Shown here: positions 25,754 through 38,505 of the stretch, one piece after another
How positions within the stretch are numbered: the stretch's first letter is position 1
Layout of the letters: each line of letters begins with the position of its first letter
Source: Trifolium pratense
Lineage: Eukaryota; Streptophyta; Magnoliopsida; Fabales; Fabaceae
Assembly (NCBI RefSeq): GCF_020283565.1
Contig: NC_060059.1
Location: 36,138,338-36,202,337 of the forward strand
Length of the DNA: 64,000 bases
Reading direction: 5' to 3'
Position numbers and translations under genes: made by a program
Notes under the pieces: model-generated
Seen by the model: only the letters and a program-made list of their open reading frames with translations
Database searches by the model: none
Told to the model about the DNA's origin: nothing

Positions 25754-28700
25754 TTAGAGTTCTGTATCGCATAATCTAATCATCAACTCGGAAACCATTC
25801 TTCGAGCAAAAGGGATATAACTCAGGCTATACCTGTAACAACATATACATGCTATGAAAAAATTCCTTTTGAAATGTTCTTCATTTGTAGAAACAGTTTA
25901 ACCATGTCACAAATTTATGTCAGGAAACAAGTTTATTGAAGGCAAAATTACCAAATAAGGGCTCCGATCTCGACTATGATTGCAAGTAACGTCAGCACCT
26001 TGCTATGGATCTAAAAACATGAAAAATAGATATTAGTTATCCATCAGTTTGATGGCACGAATTATAGTAATATGATTCATATTAACAATAAAAAATGGCC
26101 AGTGTTCAGTGTTCATTATCCGGTGTTAACCTCCTCCAAAAGTGAGTAGGCTGTAAATTAAAAAATCTTCATCATTAATAGAAAATCAAAAGTTGATATA
26201 TACTCGTGGTCTTGTATGCATATGTATCTCATATCAACCAATGATTTATCCATCAAAATTTGATATTACTTATTTTACACTCTTTTGTGAGTTGCTTACT
26301 TAAGATAAGACAAATCCCATTAGTTGATGGGGGAAATAGACAAAATCTGAAAGCAGTTTATTAGTACACCAGAGAAAACTTAATATAATATGTTTATGGA
26401 GATCGAAGGAGTAGGGTTTACCAAGAGAGCACAAATAAGTGCTATAACTACACATCCGAGGTAGATGGCTGTTGCAAAAACACGAACAGGGTCAAACATT
26501 ACTGCCATTTGTTGTGCCGGTCCAAGAAGAAAGCCTGTACTGGCAGATATGCAAAACAAAGTTGGATGGTCTATTAATTAATTGAACTAAATACAAGAAT
26601 TTAGAACCATAAATATGACCAAATCTGATATAATACTATATTCACTCAATGATAAACTTAAGTACATCTGTATGCATATTAGAAGAAAAGTAGGCAAATA
26701 AAAAAACACTTCCTGCCTAGATATTAGAAGAACAAAGGCAAATGAAAACAACATCCAGTCTTATCAATGAAGACATCAAAAAAAGAGGGAAAATGCCCAA
26801 TATTGAAGAGGACAAATGAGACAGAAAAGTTTTGCAGGGCTTCACTTCTCTTCATTTATTTTTTCAGGGTGTGGAGGGTGAATATATGCATGAAAATAAT
26901 TAGAATTAGAATTTGTGAATAGCTTGAATAGATATCAATCAGGATTTACCAATAATACCCTAGACTAAAATGTTATCTTGTCTTTGTAGATAATATGGTA
27001 ACAGTTATTTCTAAAACTATCATGGGTCAATAAGGTACAAACTAACCATCTACCTTCCAACTGCTAAGAGGTTGCCAAAGGTGAACAATAATGCAAATTT
27101 GATGGGTTTGGCAAAAACAATCATAGACTGCAAAATAGAAAGAAAACGGTTAATGAATGTACTTGCAAATTATCAACACAATTTGGTTGAGGTTGCTAAA
27201 GTTTAAAATAAACAGAGGACAAAATATAATATTTTTCGCATAAGTACCATAAGTTACACAAGATATAACATTCAACATCTTTTCGGAATATAAACAAAAA
27301 ACAACTTTTTAGGTTCATTAAATAAAGCATGTATCTGGACCATTTTATTGTCTAGAATCCAGATCATGATTTATTCAATGAATCTAGAAAGTTGTTTTTT
27401 GCTTATATTCAAAACCGGAGTATGATAGGGTTCAGATCACAAAAGTAGAGAAAATGGATATGAAAAAGGGAAATAGCAATTTGTATCAATGAAACAGGGA
27501 AACAATTACAATGTGTAGCAATGATGAAATAAGAAAATAAAAGGTAACAAACTGATAGCAGTAGCTATCAGCCCCAGAAGCTAAAAAGCTTCCCAAATCA
27601 CCAAGATGGTGATCCCATAATTCTAACCGAAAACTAGGCTAAGTTATTCTTTTCTCTTGCTACTCTTTATATAGTTACTATTACTAATATCATGCCCTCC
27701 TCATGCACATGATTACACATGCTCACATCTTCTGCACATGCTTTACTTGCCACCTCATCATTCTTTCCTTTCTCACACTTACGTTGGGCTTAGGATCATA
27801 ATCAAGGCCCACTTCACAATTCAAGTTTCTATCAGAGTAGTATGTGCCAAGTTACAATGGTTTCTGGAGGGAAAAAGTTGGAAAAGCTTCAAAGAAAAAG
27901 TTACTTGAAAAGAGTGAAAGTACTGCTTGATACCACTAGACAAGGACTTCTTTTAACAGTCTTACTTAGAAACAGTTAGAAAATCACACATACTTTTACA
28001 CATAATGGATATACAAGTAGATTTCAAAGTTTTACGGCTTTTTAACCAAAACCAGACCAGAAAGTCATGTCATTATGCCCAAAAATCACATCACTTTTAA
28101 AATCTGAAATTAGTTTTCTAAAACTCATGGTGAGCATGAATTTGCATTGACTTGCATAAATCTAGGGAAAATATGTTCTTATAATAATTACCTAGATGGC
28201 AAAAACCTAGTATTTTTTAACAGAAAGTAACCAAGGGAAAAATTTAGCAAACAACTTGGGCAGTAAAGTACTAAAGTGCCAAGAAGAGCATAAGCTAAGT
28301 GTTGAATGAATGTACTGGAGAAAAGATACGAGTAGCACAATGATAAACTCAATTCTATCATCTTTACTTCAATATAGCATACCCAGTGATAGGTTGAAAT
28401 GTTCAATTCTCTTGTCTTCTAATTCATCACTCTTTATCTATTGTTATGGTAGGAGTGTTAGTTAATTGGGCTTACATGCATTCAGGTTATTTGATGCAAT
28501 TTTGTCTCAGCCTCTGGTGTTTTATCCACCAAATTTCCACGTCCCAATTATGGTTGGTAGGTACTTACAAGGGCCCTTAGGTAAGGGTCTTGATAAGGAT
28601 TCAAAAATGGAAAGTACAAAAGAAAAATCAAGCTTTTTAAAATTCCCAGTATATGAAATGTTGTATTTTCCATTAAATACTTTCCGTTTTCTGATTCTGC

Positions 28701-29591
28701 AAGAAGTGACCTTTGGCACTTATTAGACGGACCCATTATAATTTTCTCAAAAGGAAGGTCCTTGAAAGATATATATGGTTAAGGTCCAAGCCTTAATAAA
28801 GACTCTAGCAGATGCAGCATTCAAATAAACTGAGAAAGTAACTGTCATGATATGGAGAAAAAAGCATGATAGGAAAGTGACGCTATTGCTATGCTTTCCA
28901 GGTACTGGGACAGTTGCCTCTAAGAGATGAAACCTCAGAAGAAGTCTGATAGCTCGTATTCACTGTCTAGGTGAAGTACAGTACATAGAGTCTTACAATC
29001 GGCTTGTAAGGTAAGGGGTGTTTCCTACTTATATACACAATTTCAGGTCATGTCTCATCCAGTTTAGGGACTCTCAACATAGAGAAACACCATTCAATCC
29101 CCACATCACCAGAGAAAATTTCAGGTCATAGGCTATAGAAAAATACTTTATATTCCATTCAATTAAACCTATGCACCTAACCTAACTATTTGATTACTTA
29201 ATACGCTGAATTGGTTATATGGGATTCAGGCACACCTTGAAATTTGAATAAGCCAAAATCTAAATACATGAAGACAAATAAATCACATACAAAACATGAC
29301 ATACACATAAAATGAAGGCACAAATTTCTCTCACCAGTAACATGAGAGCCAGACCAGCAATCGAACAAGCAGCAAATCCATAAATTCTCTGTTTAATCAA
29401 CACCCAAAAGTGGCATAACTTAGAACTGAATAGGCTACAGAAAAGTCCCAAACAGTTAGATCTTGTGTAAAAAGTTTTGACAGTACCTGTGTTGTAGAGA
29501 GGGAGCAGAGGCCACCTGAATCCTCATCCAACCAGCTCTCCTCTTGTTCTTCATTATCTCCTGATAAAGACTCACCGAGTTTTTTCCACAT
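25754..29591 (-). CDS. SFT2: SFT2-like vesicle-transport membrane protein
   Basis: A small four-helix membrane protein of the Got1/Sft2 family, which acts in vesicle fusion at the Golgi (role known for yeast Sft2, inferred here). Six exons, read on the minus strand: 29591-29487, 29388-29335, 27127-27054, 26539-26422, 26010-25952, 25832-25754. All introns are GT-AG and the joined frame is 162 codons plus TAA with no break. The acidic cytosolic N-terminus (residues 1-35, MWKKLGESL start) precedes helices at about 36-58, 62-84, 98-119 and 121-145. Family signatures are FDPVRVFAT (93-101) and WYSLSYIPFARRMV (137-150). I chose ATG 29589-29591 because the upstream codons have no other ATG. A 5' UTR exon near 30.13-30.23 kb with an intron ending near 29635 is plausible. 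The solo LTR in intron 2 does not touch exons. Confidence 0.93.
27423..27834 (-). mobile_element. Solo LTR in intron 2 of the SFT2-like gene
   Basis: Starts TGATAG and ends CTATCA, with an exact 5-bp duplication GAGTA at 27418-27422 and 27835-27839. On the minus strand a TATA box (tatataaagag, 27663-27673) sits mid-element, as in an LTR promoter. No internal region remains. It has the same orientation as the host gene, so it could in principle start or end host transcripts. Confidence 0.85.
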
Positions 29592-30580
29592 TATTTGTAA
29601 CAAGAGGTATCTAAATATCTCTTCACCAGTGCCACTATAGCATTAAGAGAGAGAATAAAATCATCAAGGTGTGAAAATGAAAGATTTAATGGTTAACTTA
29701 TACAAAATAAATGAATCAAAACATATATAGTACATTTTCAAAGATATCCTAGAAGGCAATTTTAAATCTCAATGCCATGATATGCCATTTGTTTACTTTG
29801 TTGGGGAGGGGGAAGCTTCATCATAGTCATGTTGATTGTCCTTCCTCCCAAATACTACTTTGTTGGCTTAGTTAGAATAATCTCAATTCCTCAATTCAAC
29901 TATAATGCCACTAATCTTTCCCTACAAAATTTCAACAATCCAAATCCAACAACTAATTGAAGCACAATTGTGTTCCTCATTTCAGCATTTTCAGATTCCA
30001 AAATCAATAATTCTGACCAATAATGAAAGATGAATATAGAAATTAAAAAGAAAAAAGTGATAAAATGGGTAAATAGAAGATTTTGATGAATCATAAATAG
30101 AACAAATAGGAGAGAATCTTACAGAAAATGACCTTGAAAAGTTGGTTTGATAGTGTGAAATTCAATTGAACAGAGTGATGAAAGAAACGGAGAATCAAAA
30201 GCGCATTGACCTTGAAAAGTATTGCAACTGAATGAATGAATTACTGGAGGCGTTGTCGGAGATGGAGAGGTGTGAATAGTAGTTGGTCAAAACGACCCGG
30301 TCGAAACTTGATTTCTGCACGTTCGAACCAATATAAACCATCTTTTGCTTTTAAGATAGTTACCGGTCTTTTAAGAAACCAAGACACAATTAAGATACGT
30401 TACCATTTATATCTTACCAAAAACTAAAACACTCATTAAATGAATTTTCTTTTTCTTAATAAAAATAAGGTTAAAAATGACTTAAGTTATCAATCTTTAT
30501 TATTTCTTAATTCAAGTGAAAAACTCTAAAATGACAAAAATTTTAGGACCAGGGGAGTATTAAACTTTTTTTATTAAAAG

Positions 30581-31365
30581 CTAGAATATCGACCGTGCGG
30601 TGCACGAGTCTAATTAGCCGTAAGATATGTAACTATAAATTACGATATGATAATTGTAATAATATAAGATATATGCAAATTTTTTAGTAACATTAAACGA
30701 CAGTTCAACAATAATTTTGGGTAAATATTCATCTCTAGTCGTATCTTCACCGTCATCGCCGATGATCAATATTTTTAATCCTTCTCTAGAAGTAACTCTT
30801 GAAATCGCAACATACAGCTGACCATGTGAAAACACTGGCGACAGAAGATATATATCCCTACATGCTTTAAAAATTGTCCCTGACTCTTATTAATAGTCAT
30901 CGCAAAAGAAATCATTAAAGGAAATTGTTTCCGTTGAAATTTAAAAGGAATTTTTATGTCAAATGGTGTCAGAAAAAATCTAGGTATGAAAACCTGATCA
31001 CCAATATTACTTCATGAAATAATTTTTCGTTCAAGAGCACGCTTCCTTAATAACATGACAATAACTCCAACTTTAAGTCTCAACTTGTGATTTCGGAGTC
31101 TCGACGTATAAATCATTTATTGTGTCGACTATTGAATTTTTAGGAGCTAATATAGCTCTATTTTGGAAACACGTTATATTGTTCATGTTTTGTAAAAGTT
31201 GGGGATATGTGATTTCAACGATAGAAGCAAGAGGATCACCTGAATTTGGAATCAATAAATCTGATGAAATGTCAAGTTCTAAATCATCGTCATTGTCATC
31301 TTCAATTTCTCCATCGCCAACACCCAAAATCCATTCAGAAAACAACCTTCTTTGATCCGGAAAGG
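30581..31365 (-). pseudogene. Helitron 3' end with PIF1-like helicase remnant
   Basis: On the minus strand, 31345-31073 encodes a helicase stretch starting FSEWILGVGDGEIEDD and continuing with ILAPKNSIVDTINDL. After a broken segment (where ISFAMTINKSQGQ can be read near 30.9 kb), 30835-30614 gives FSHGQLYVAISRVTSREGL, the C-terminal signature of plant Helitron PIF1-type helicases. Frames shift between the pieces, so it is dead. Just beyond lies a small hairpin (cgtgc/gcacg stem) and then CTAG at 30584-30581, the standard Helitron 3' end. The rest of the element (Rep domain, 5' end) is absent upstream. Confidence 0.8.
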
Positions 31366-33639
31366 TTAAGATACATTATTAGCAAAAGAAACAAATGTGA
31401 ATCAGTGATTTTTTTCGTAATTAATAATATAGTCACATTGATATATATCTGGAGTCAACTACTATTTGCATAAATATCACCTTGATATATATATATTTGC
31501 AGTAATACGATCAACCATACTCCTCAACATGAACAAACTTTTAAGTTCAGAAAGACATAAAAAAAGTATATTTTTTTTAGCATGTTTAGTTTAAAAAAAA
31601 ATAACTTTTAAGTCTAATGATTTTTTTTCTTTCCGTAAAAAAAAACACTAAGAAAATTGTTAACATGGTTAGTTAATTAGTAAAAAATATTGAATTAGGA
31701 TAAAAAAATATAAATTTTTTCAAAAAATAAAATACTAAGAAAATGTATGATTTGATGATTTGCTAGATTTCTAATTATCGATTTTTTATTGTTTAAACTG
31801 TGCAATGTAATTTGATGGTGTTTAATTGTTGTATGAAATATTTTCTATGAAAATCGATGGTGCTTATCAATTATTGCACATAATTTTAATCGCATTGAAG
31901 GGTTGCAGGTTCGAATCCTAGTCAAGACAAAACTGTATTATTTTTTAATAAAAATTGCAAGATAAAAGTGGAGGGAAAACAAATTAGGTTTAGGGTTTGC
32001 TTGTGTATACAAGTTTATAAGATAAGAAATTAGTGTGAATTTTACTTACTAATAATAAGATTATTAGACTCTTAAATGAAAAATTGTGTTTGACAAATAA
32101 AATTGTGCTCATTTTTTTTTTATTATAAAAGGAGGGCATAAGGCCAAAAAAGAAAGCAGCTAAAAAGAAACTGTGCACATTTTTAAAAAGCAATGAAAAT
32201 GTCAAAATAATATAACAATGAAAATCCCAAAATATTATTTGCATTATTTTTTTTATGCAATTATTCGCATTATTTAATTTCAAGTAATGCAACATGCTTT
32301 TAACAAAAAATATTAATATTATTATTTTAATAATAAATCATGCACATGCATAAAAAATAAATTTTAGTCTAAGTCGATTTTACCAAGTTTGGTTCAATCA
32401 TACACTTAATAACAGTTATTTTTTTCTTTCTAATAGACACTTGATAACAGTTTTAATCTAAAAAATATCTACCAGTCAATTTAAGTGATCAATATGATGT
32501 GGATTTACATGAAATCAACTTCAATGATCAAGGATGAAGTTTACTACATATAATTTATGTAATTCTAATAAAATTTAATTCTATTGTTTATTTTTCTTTT
32601 ATATGTAGATAAAGTGACAAACACCACCTAAAAACTCACAAATACAAATGGCAGAGCTTATGTTCAAATAAGGGTAACCATTCAATCTAACAATTTTAAT
32701 ATTATTATTAGTTGAGTTATACATCTTATGAACTGTCTATTGTCTTAAGGTTATAGACCCTTCAAATAAGGGAGAACTTCAATTTTTTTTTTACTAACAC
32801 TTAATATATTTTAATGACCTTCAATGAGTAATAAAATAGATTAGTCGAAAATTTAAAAAATAAAAATTAAATGAGAAGTACTATCTTAATTAAAGTTAGA
32901 GACATTATCATTAAATTTGGGAGAAGTTGTTAATTATTTTTTTAATATTTTATTCCAAAACATAATTTAATTTTGCTTATATTTCATTTTGAGAAAGTAA
33001 TATGACAGCATCCTTTGTCTTTTTTCCTTAAAAAGAAAAAAAAAACTTTTTTTTTTCTAATAAGTTTCATCAGTTAATGTAATTTCATTGTAAGACATTA
33101 AACGAAAATATATCTCTCATTTAAAATTTAAACAGTTCATCACATTATAGGAGTCCAACTCTTTTTCTGCCTAGACCTCATTTGCATTACTAGGATATTG
33201 CTTTTAACGTCCAAAATTTTGACCACTAAATTAAGAAAATAGGTCACTAATTAAATTAATTAGAATTTAGAAACAAGATTGAATTAAATTGGTCAACAAG
33301 ATACTAGTTGCTAATTTAGAGACAGGTTTTGAAGACCAAATTTAGATATAACAACTTAGGATCTAACAATTTGTCAAAAAAAAAAACTTAGGACCTAACA
33401 AAGATGGTTTTTAATATCCCTTTTTCAATGCACTATAATGGAAATAACTCCATTTTTGTTAAAAAGGATTACACAACTCTATTTTTTTTTTCTTATTTGT
33501 TAAAAAAAAAAACTCCATTTTTCTTAAAAATGAGTACGACAACTCTATTTCACTATCACTCCTCACCTACACTTTTCATTTTTTGAAAAATAAAATAAAA
33601 TTTTAAATCTCTTGACCATGCTACACGAGTATATATTAA
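31366..33639. other. AT-rich intergenic DNA left of the Helitron
   Basis: No supported gene. A SINE-type B box (caggttcgaatcctagtc) occurs near 31907. Bases 32330-32560 are a diverged copy of 39285-39485 (shared word gtcaatttaagtgatc). Bases about 33535-33639 align with the DNA upstream of TauE copy 3 (54540-54640), showing that this flank belongs to the ancestral TauE promoter. Confidence 0.6.
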
Positions 33640-33959
33640 TCTTAATATAATAAAGGATGAGTGGTTTTGCAAACCCTATTTTGAAACCCTAAATCCTTGT
33701 CCAATCAATGTTTTACATTTTTTTATACTGGCCAACCACATCTTGCCATGTCTAGGTTTTCATATTTAGGTTTTCATTTCATTTTAGGGTTCAATCTTCA
33801 CATTGACACCTAATCCTATTTTCTAGCCAATCACTTCTTGACACATATATATTTGGCAAATCACTAATATATATTTCCTTTTCTCATACTTTCTTTATTT
33901 CTCAAATTTCTTTCTCTCTCTTCTCTCTTTTCTCCCTACGATCTCTCTCTATTTTCTCA

Positions 33960-34364
33960 CCATCTTCATGAACATCATGAAGAACAACAAGAACACCACC
34001 ACCCATCCCCAGATTCCGGCGAGCCATCGCCGGCCACCGTCGCCGCCGGAGCTTCTTTCATGTGGTACGATCTGTTTTGCTTCTTTCTTTATTTTTTTTG
34101 GTTTTTTTTTGTTGTCTGTTCTTCCCCTATCAATTTTCTGCTTTGTTTGTTTTATTTTAGTTGTTCTGTTTGGTGTTTGTTCTATTGATTGAAGATTGTG
34201 TTTTGGTTTGGGAATGGGTTGTTTGATTAATTTTAATAATAACAATAATGATTATTATGATTTTGCAGTAAAAGAAGATGAGTTCAACATCAAAGACTTT
34301 AACCTTTGAGGATCTGGCTAAACACAATCACAAGAAAGATTGATGGATCATAGTCAACAACAAG
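33960..34364 (+). pseudogene. Captured cytochrome b5 gene start in Helitron
   Basis: A CT-rich leader (33900-33960) is followed by an exon-like GC-rich piece ending near a gtacgatctg donor. After an intron-like T-rich stretch ending ttgcag comes an exon at about 34269-34364. Its ATG at 34278 opens a frame reading KTLTFEDLAKHNHKKD, which matches the N-terminus of plant cytochrome b5 (ER haem protein that passes electrons to desaturases and hydroxylases). The next codon is TGA at the place where the family has Cys before Trp. The frame then runs WIIVNNK to a GT donor, the usual end of exon 1 in these genes. The haem-binding exons are not present, so it cannot make a haem protein. Confidence 0.75.
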
Positions 34365-34719
34365 GTCAATTTTTATTCTTTTTTTTTTTTTATAAATTTT
34401 TTGGGTATGCAATTTCTTATTGATTGATATGTTTTTCTTGATTGATTTTTTAAGTTCAATTGATGAATCTGATTTATGAACAAATTTCAGTCTCTCAAAT
34501 TTTTATTTTTCAACTTCAGTTTTGCATGTATGAAATGTATGAAATTCTCCTAGATTCAAGTTTTTGGGTGTTGGAAAAACTAAGGTAAAAGAAATCAATT
34601 TGATTGAGAATGTGCTAATTTATTTTTCTCTTATTTTGTTATGTTTGGTGTTTGTTTTATGAACCAATTTCAATCTCTCAAATTTATATTGTTCAACTTC
34701 AGTTCTTGCATGTAGGAAA

Positions 34720-36243
34720 TTCTCAATAGATTCAAGCTTTTGGGTGTTGGAAAAACTAAGGTAAGAGAAACCAACCTCCTCTTTTTATTCTTTCTCTTTT
34801 ATACCAAACCCTAAGAACCTAGAAGATGGACAAAAGAGATTTTATAAGTTAAAATGGACAATATATGTTTAGGTTGCAAGTTCATGTAAAAGAAGAAATA
34901 TTTATGTGAAATTTGTGTAGACATACATGTGGTAAATTTAGTATAACTCTCTGAATATATGTCATATGCTAAATATTTTAAATCCACTACAAAGAAGACA
35001 AAATTTCCTACAATTTAGTCACCGGAAATGTTAAATTCCCATAAGTATAGTAGGAGAAAAGCTACCTACAAGTTTGAGTATAGTTTCAGTCCTGTTTCTG
35101 TACCAATACCCAATCTTTTGTTAAACTGGACCAATTGGATGGTTAAACCTCAAAACAAAAATTATATTTGTAATCTTGACATCCTAAGCTTTCAACCGAG
35201 TGGTCGTTTACTCAAAACGGATATGGTTTGGTATTTTAATTAAGTTGCGAAAGTTAAGGTGTTGTTGCTATGTTTGTGCAGAAAAATCTGTTTCTGTACC
35301 AATACCCAATCTTTTGTTAAACTGGACCAATTGGATGGTTAACACTTAAAACAAAAATTATATCTGTAATCTTGACATCCTAATCTTTCCAACGAGTGGT
35401 CGTTTACTCAAAACGGATATCGTTTGGTATTTTAATTAAACTGCGAAAGTTAAGGTGTTGTTGCTATGTTTGTGCAGAAAATTCTCAATAGATTCAAGCT
35501 TTTGGGTGTTGGAAAAACTAAGCTAAGAGAAACCAACCTTCTCTTTTTATTCTTTCTCTTTTATACCAAACCATAAGAACCTAGAAGATGGACAAAAGAG
35601 ATTTTATAAGTTAAAATGGACAATATATGTTTAGGTTGCAAGTTCATGTAAAAGAAGAAATATTTATGTGAAATTTGTGTAGACATACATGTGGTAAATT
35701 TAGTATAACTCTCTGAATATATGTCATATGCTAAATATTTTTAATCCACTACAAAGAAGACAAAATTTCCTACAATTTAGTCACCGGAAATGTTAAATTC
35801 CCATAAGTATAGTAGGAGAAAAGCTACCTACAAGTTTGAGTATAGTTTCAGTCCTGTTTCTGTACCAATACCCAATCTTTTGTTAAACTGGACCAATTGG
35901 ATGGTTAAACCTCAAAACAAAAATTATATTTGTAATCTTGACATCCTAAGCTTTCAACCGAGTGGTCGTTTACTCAAAACGGATATGGTTTGGTATTTTA
36001 ATTAAGTTGCGAAAGTTAAGGTGTTGTTGCTATGTTTGTGCAGAAAAATCTGTTTCTGTACCAATACCCAATCTTTTGTTAAACTGTACCAATTGGATGG
36101 TTAACACTTAAAACAAAAATTATATCTGTAATTTTGACATCCTAATCTTTCCAACGAGTGGTCGTTTACTCAAAACGGATATCGTTTGGTATTTTAATTA
36201 AACTGCGAAAGTTAAGGTGTTGTTGCTATGTTTGTGCATAAAA
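34720..36243 (+). repeat. 762-bp tandem duplication inside the Helitron
   Basis: 34720-35481 is repeated almost perfectly as 35482-36243; even the 71-codon chance frames (35028 and 35790) translate identically. Each unit also contains a shorter internal duplication of about 190 bp around ctgtttctgtaccaataccc (35092, 35287, 35854, 36049). A weaker third copy of the unit's first ~70 bp lies at about 34530. The few differences suggest a recent event. Confidence 0.9.
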
Positions 36244-38505
36244 ACTGATTTTAAAAGAATAATCTTGATTCCTTTTGTCAAAAGTGTTTTCAATTATATG
36301 AAATGTTTTAATTTACTTTGATATTTTCACTTAGCTTCATTGTGTTGATTCCAATTTTTTGTTTACTTTCTTAAATGGCAAGATGAAATAATTTGTTTAT
36401 AATCATATATATATATTAACCCAATCAATGTACCAATCATATTTTCATTTGTATGTTTTACTAATGAATTTTGAAATAATGAATATGAAGTGAACCAAAC
36501 ACTAGCTACTTTAGGCTTCTTTGGAGTTGAGAGCTGCAAATAATGTGAGCAAGTTTACATGTTCTCAATATCTCATCTTGATATCCTTCATTCAATAATT
36601 AGGTGACTAATCTACCACATCTTTCTAACATCACATGCAACCTTCATTTCATGATCACATGATGCCATCATTGCTTCTCTATCATTATTATATTTATTAC
36701 TAGCTATTCCTATCATGATTATCCCTATTACTAGCTATCATATCATGATTATACCTATTATCTCTATTTCTTGCTTCATGTGACATGTGTAAAGAAATGA
36801 AGAGACAAGTGGCATCATGCATGTATGTCAATGAATAAGTGTCTTCATAGATGAATTCATCAACCCTATGTAAACCAACTCCTCCTAAAACTACATTCAC
36901 ACACTAACTTTACCATCATTGTAACTTATGATTAATAAATTATATTATACATTTTCTTTTAAGTAATTAGCTATTTTTTTTATGTAGCATTTTTTAATTT
37001 GAATTTATGTTTAACAATTTATACTAAATTTTTTTCACTATGTTCATTCCCTAAAATTTGTAGACAACATGTTGTCTTTTGTTCCTTTACTTTCTCAGCT
37101 TTCATATGTTAGATGTTTATGTGTCATTCACATGATGCAATGATTTCATTGTTATAAATTCTATTGGCATGACTTCTTTATCAATTCTATATTGATTGCA
37201 TGTATTCTTGGAACTTGCTATCATGTCCTTCACAAAATTCTTATCATGCAATCATTCCTCCTACCTATACCTATATTTTGAATAGTACTCTAATGTCCCA
37301 AATAGCACTCATTTGTCCCAAATTACAAATAGTAACCTTCTTTCAAATAGTAACATATAGTACTTAGTAACCTATATATTCTCAAATAATAACCTTCTTC
37401 CTATATATTAAAGGTTTTTTTTTTCCTGAATCTAAATTCCCTAATCATTTCATTTTTTGGTTTTAAATCTAACAATTCATGTGTCCATAATAAGTACCTT
37501 GATAGTAATCATATGATGCATTTTACAAAGGTAAACTCTAATTTGGATTTGTTAATAATGCTAAGTTGTATCACTATATCTAAATCATCATGATTATCCA
37601 TTTTCTTTGTTATAAAGGTTATCAAAGCTTATATGCTAAGGATTTCGAACAACTTCAACTGTACCATAGTCTTTTGGATCATCACAATTTGATTGAATTG
37701 TAAGTAGAAATTATCTCATAGTCTTTTGTGATGAAGCATTGTGAATGATGTCTTATTTAGAAATGTCACAAAGAAAGAATGGCTATAAGAAATTACATTT
37801 GTTGATTTGGTTATTTCAGGGCCATTTAAAGGAGAAAAATGGAGCATGCTTGGTGTGAATATAATTGGGTGGTGGTGCATATCAATCCAATATAACATGT
37901 CATATTAGTTTTTTCAGCTTTGTATAATACATAGTGATAACACCCAACACTTGAAATAATGAGCAAAATTATAAATCTTAATATAAGGTTTATAATATTG
38001 GAAAAATTGTCAACTACATTGATATTTGTCCATTATATGGTGGTTCACTTTTATATTTACTATGATTTGGTTTTTAAGTTTGTTTCCCCATGAGAAAATT
38101 AAATCGAGTGTGCTCTTATGCAAAAATTAAATTTTATACATGTCACGGGTTTTGAAGACTCCGCTATAAAATTAAGTGTGATGCTTCACTTGATTAGGTT
38201 TATTATGGTGACCATTTTATGTTGTGGGCTATTCTCTGTTTTGAGTTCAAACTATCCTTTTTACGATGAAATGTGTTTGTTTTTGGTTCTATGTTGTTTA
38301 TGTTTGTATCCAACTTGATTTCTATTGTCTTTTGAATACTTTATCCTAATTTCGTTGTGCTTATGCTTAACCCGCTTGATTAACAACATCCATGATTGAC
38401 ATATATATGATATGGCGATGCTTAACCCATTTGATTAACAGCATCCATGCTTGAAATATATTTGGTGTTCCGCCAAACCCGTGCAACGCACGGGTCGGTT
38501 ACTAG
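36244..38505 (+). other. Right part of Helitron, no gene recognised
   Basis: AT-rich and without a supportable gene. A spliceable-looking phrase at about 37616-37700 can be read as GYQSLYAKDFEQLQLYHS, which I do not recognise; it may be another captured exon. Near the 3' end a 30-bp phrase, tgcttaaccc followed by ttgattaaca, occurs twice (38365 and 38419). Confidence 0.45.

Larger units (their letters stand above)
33640..38505 (+). mobile_element. Non-autonomous Helitron, 4,866 bp
   Basis: The 5' end is TC (TCTTAATATAATAAAGG) preceded by A. The 3' end is a hairpin, cccgtgc-aa-cgcacggg type, then tcggttaCTAG followed by T. Insertion between A and T, a TC start, a CTAG end and a 3' hairpin are the Helitron hallmarks. 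No Rep/helicase is encoded. It carries a captured cytochrome b5 gene start at its left and a 762-bp tandem duplication. Paralogous DNA at TauE copies 2 and 3 lacks it: the sequences either side (tacacgag... and ...aatgaagtgg) are nearly adjacent there. It sits about 1.1 kb upstream of TauE copy 1. Confidence 0.82.

Noticed and set aside
28466..28736. Several 60-86 codon frames on both strands
   Set aside because: They lie in intron 2 of the SFT2-like gene and show no motif.
33949..34245. 98-codon minus frame rich in Lys
   Set aside because: Antisense to the captured cytochrome b5 leader and intron; low complexity.
35028..36005. Two identical 71-codon frames as a duplicated gene
   Set aside because: Identity is explained by the 762-bp tandem duplication; no motif or codon signal.
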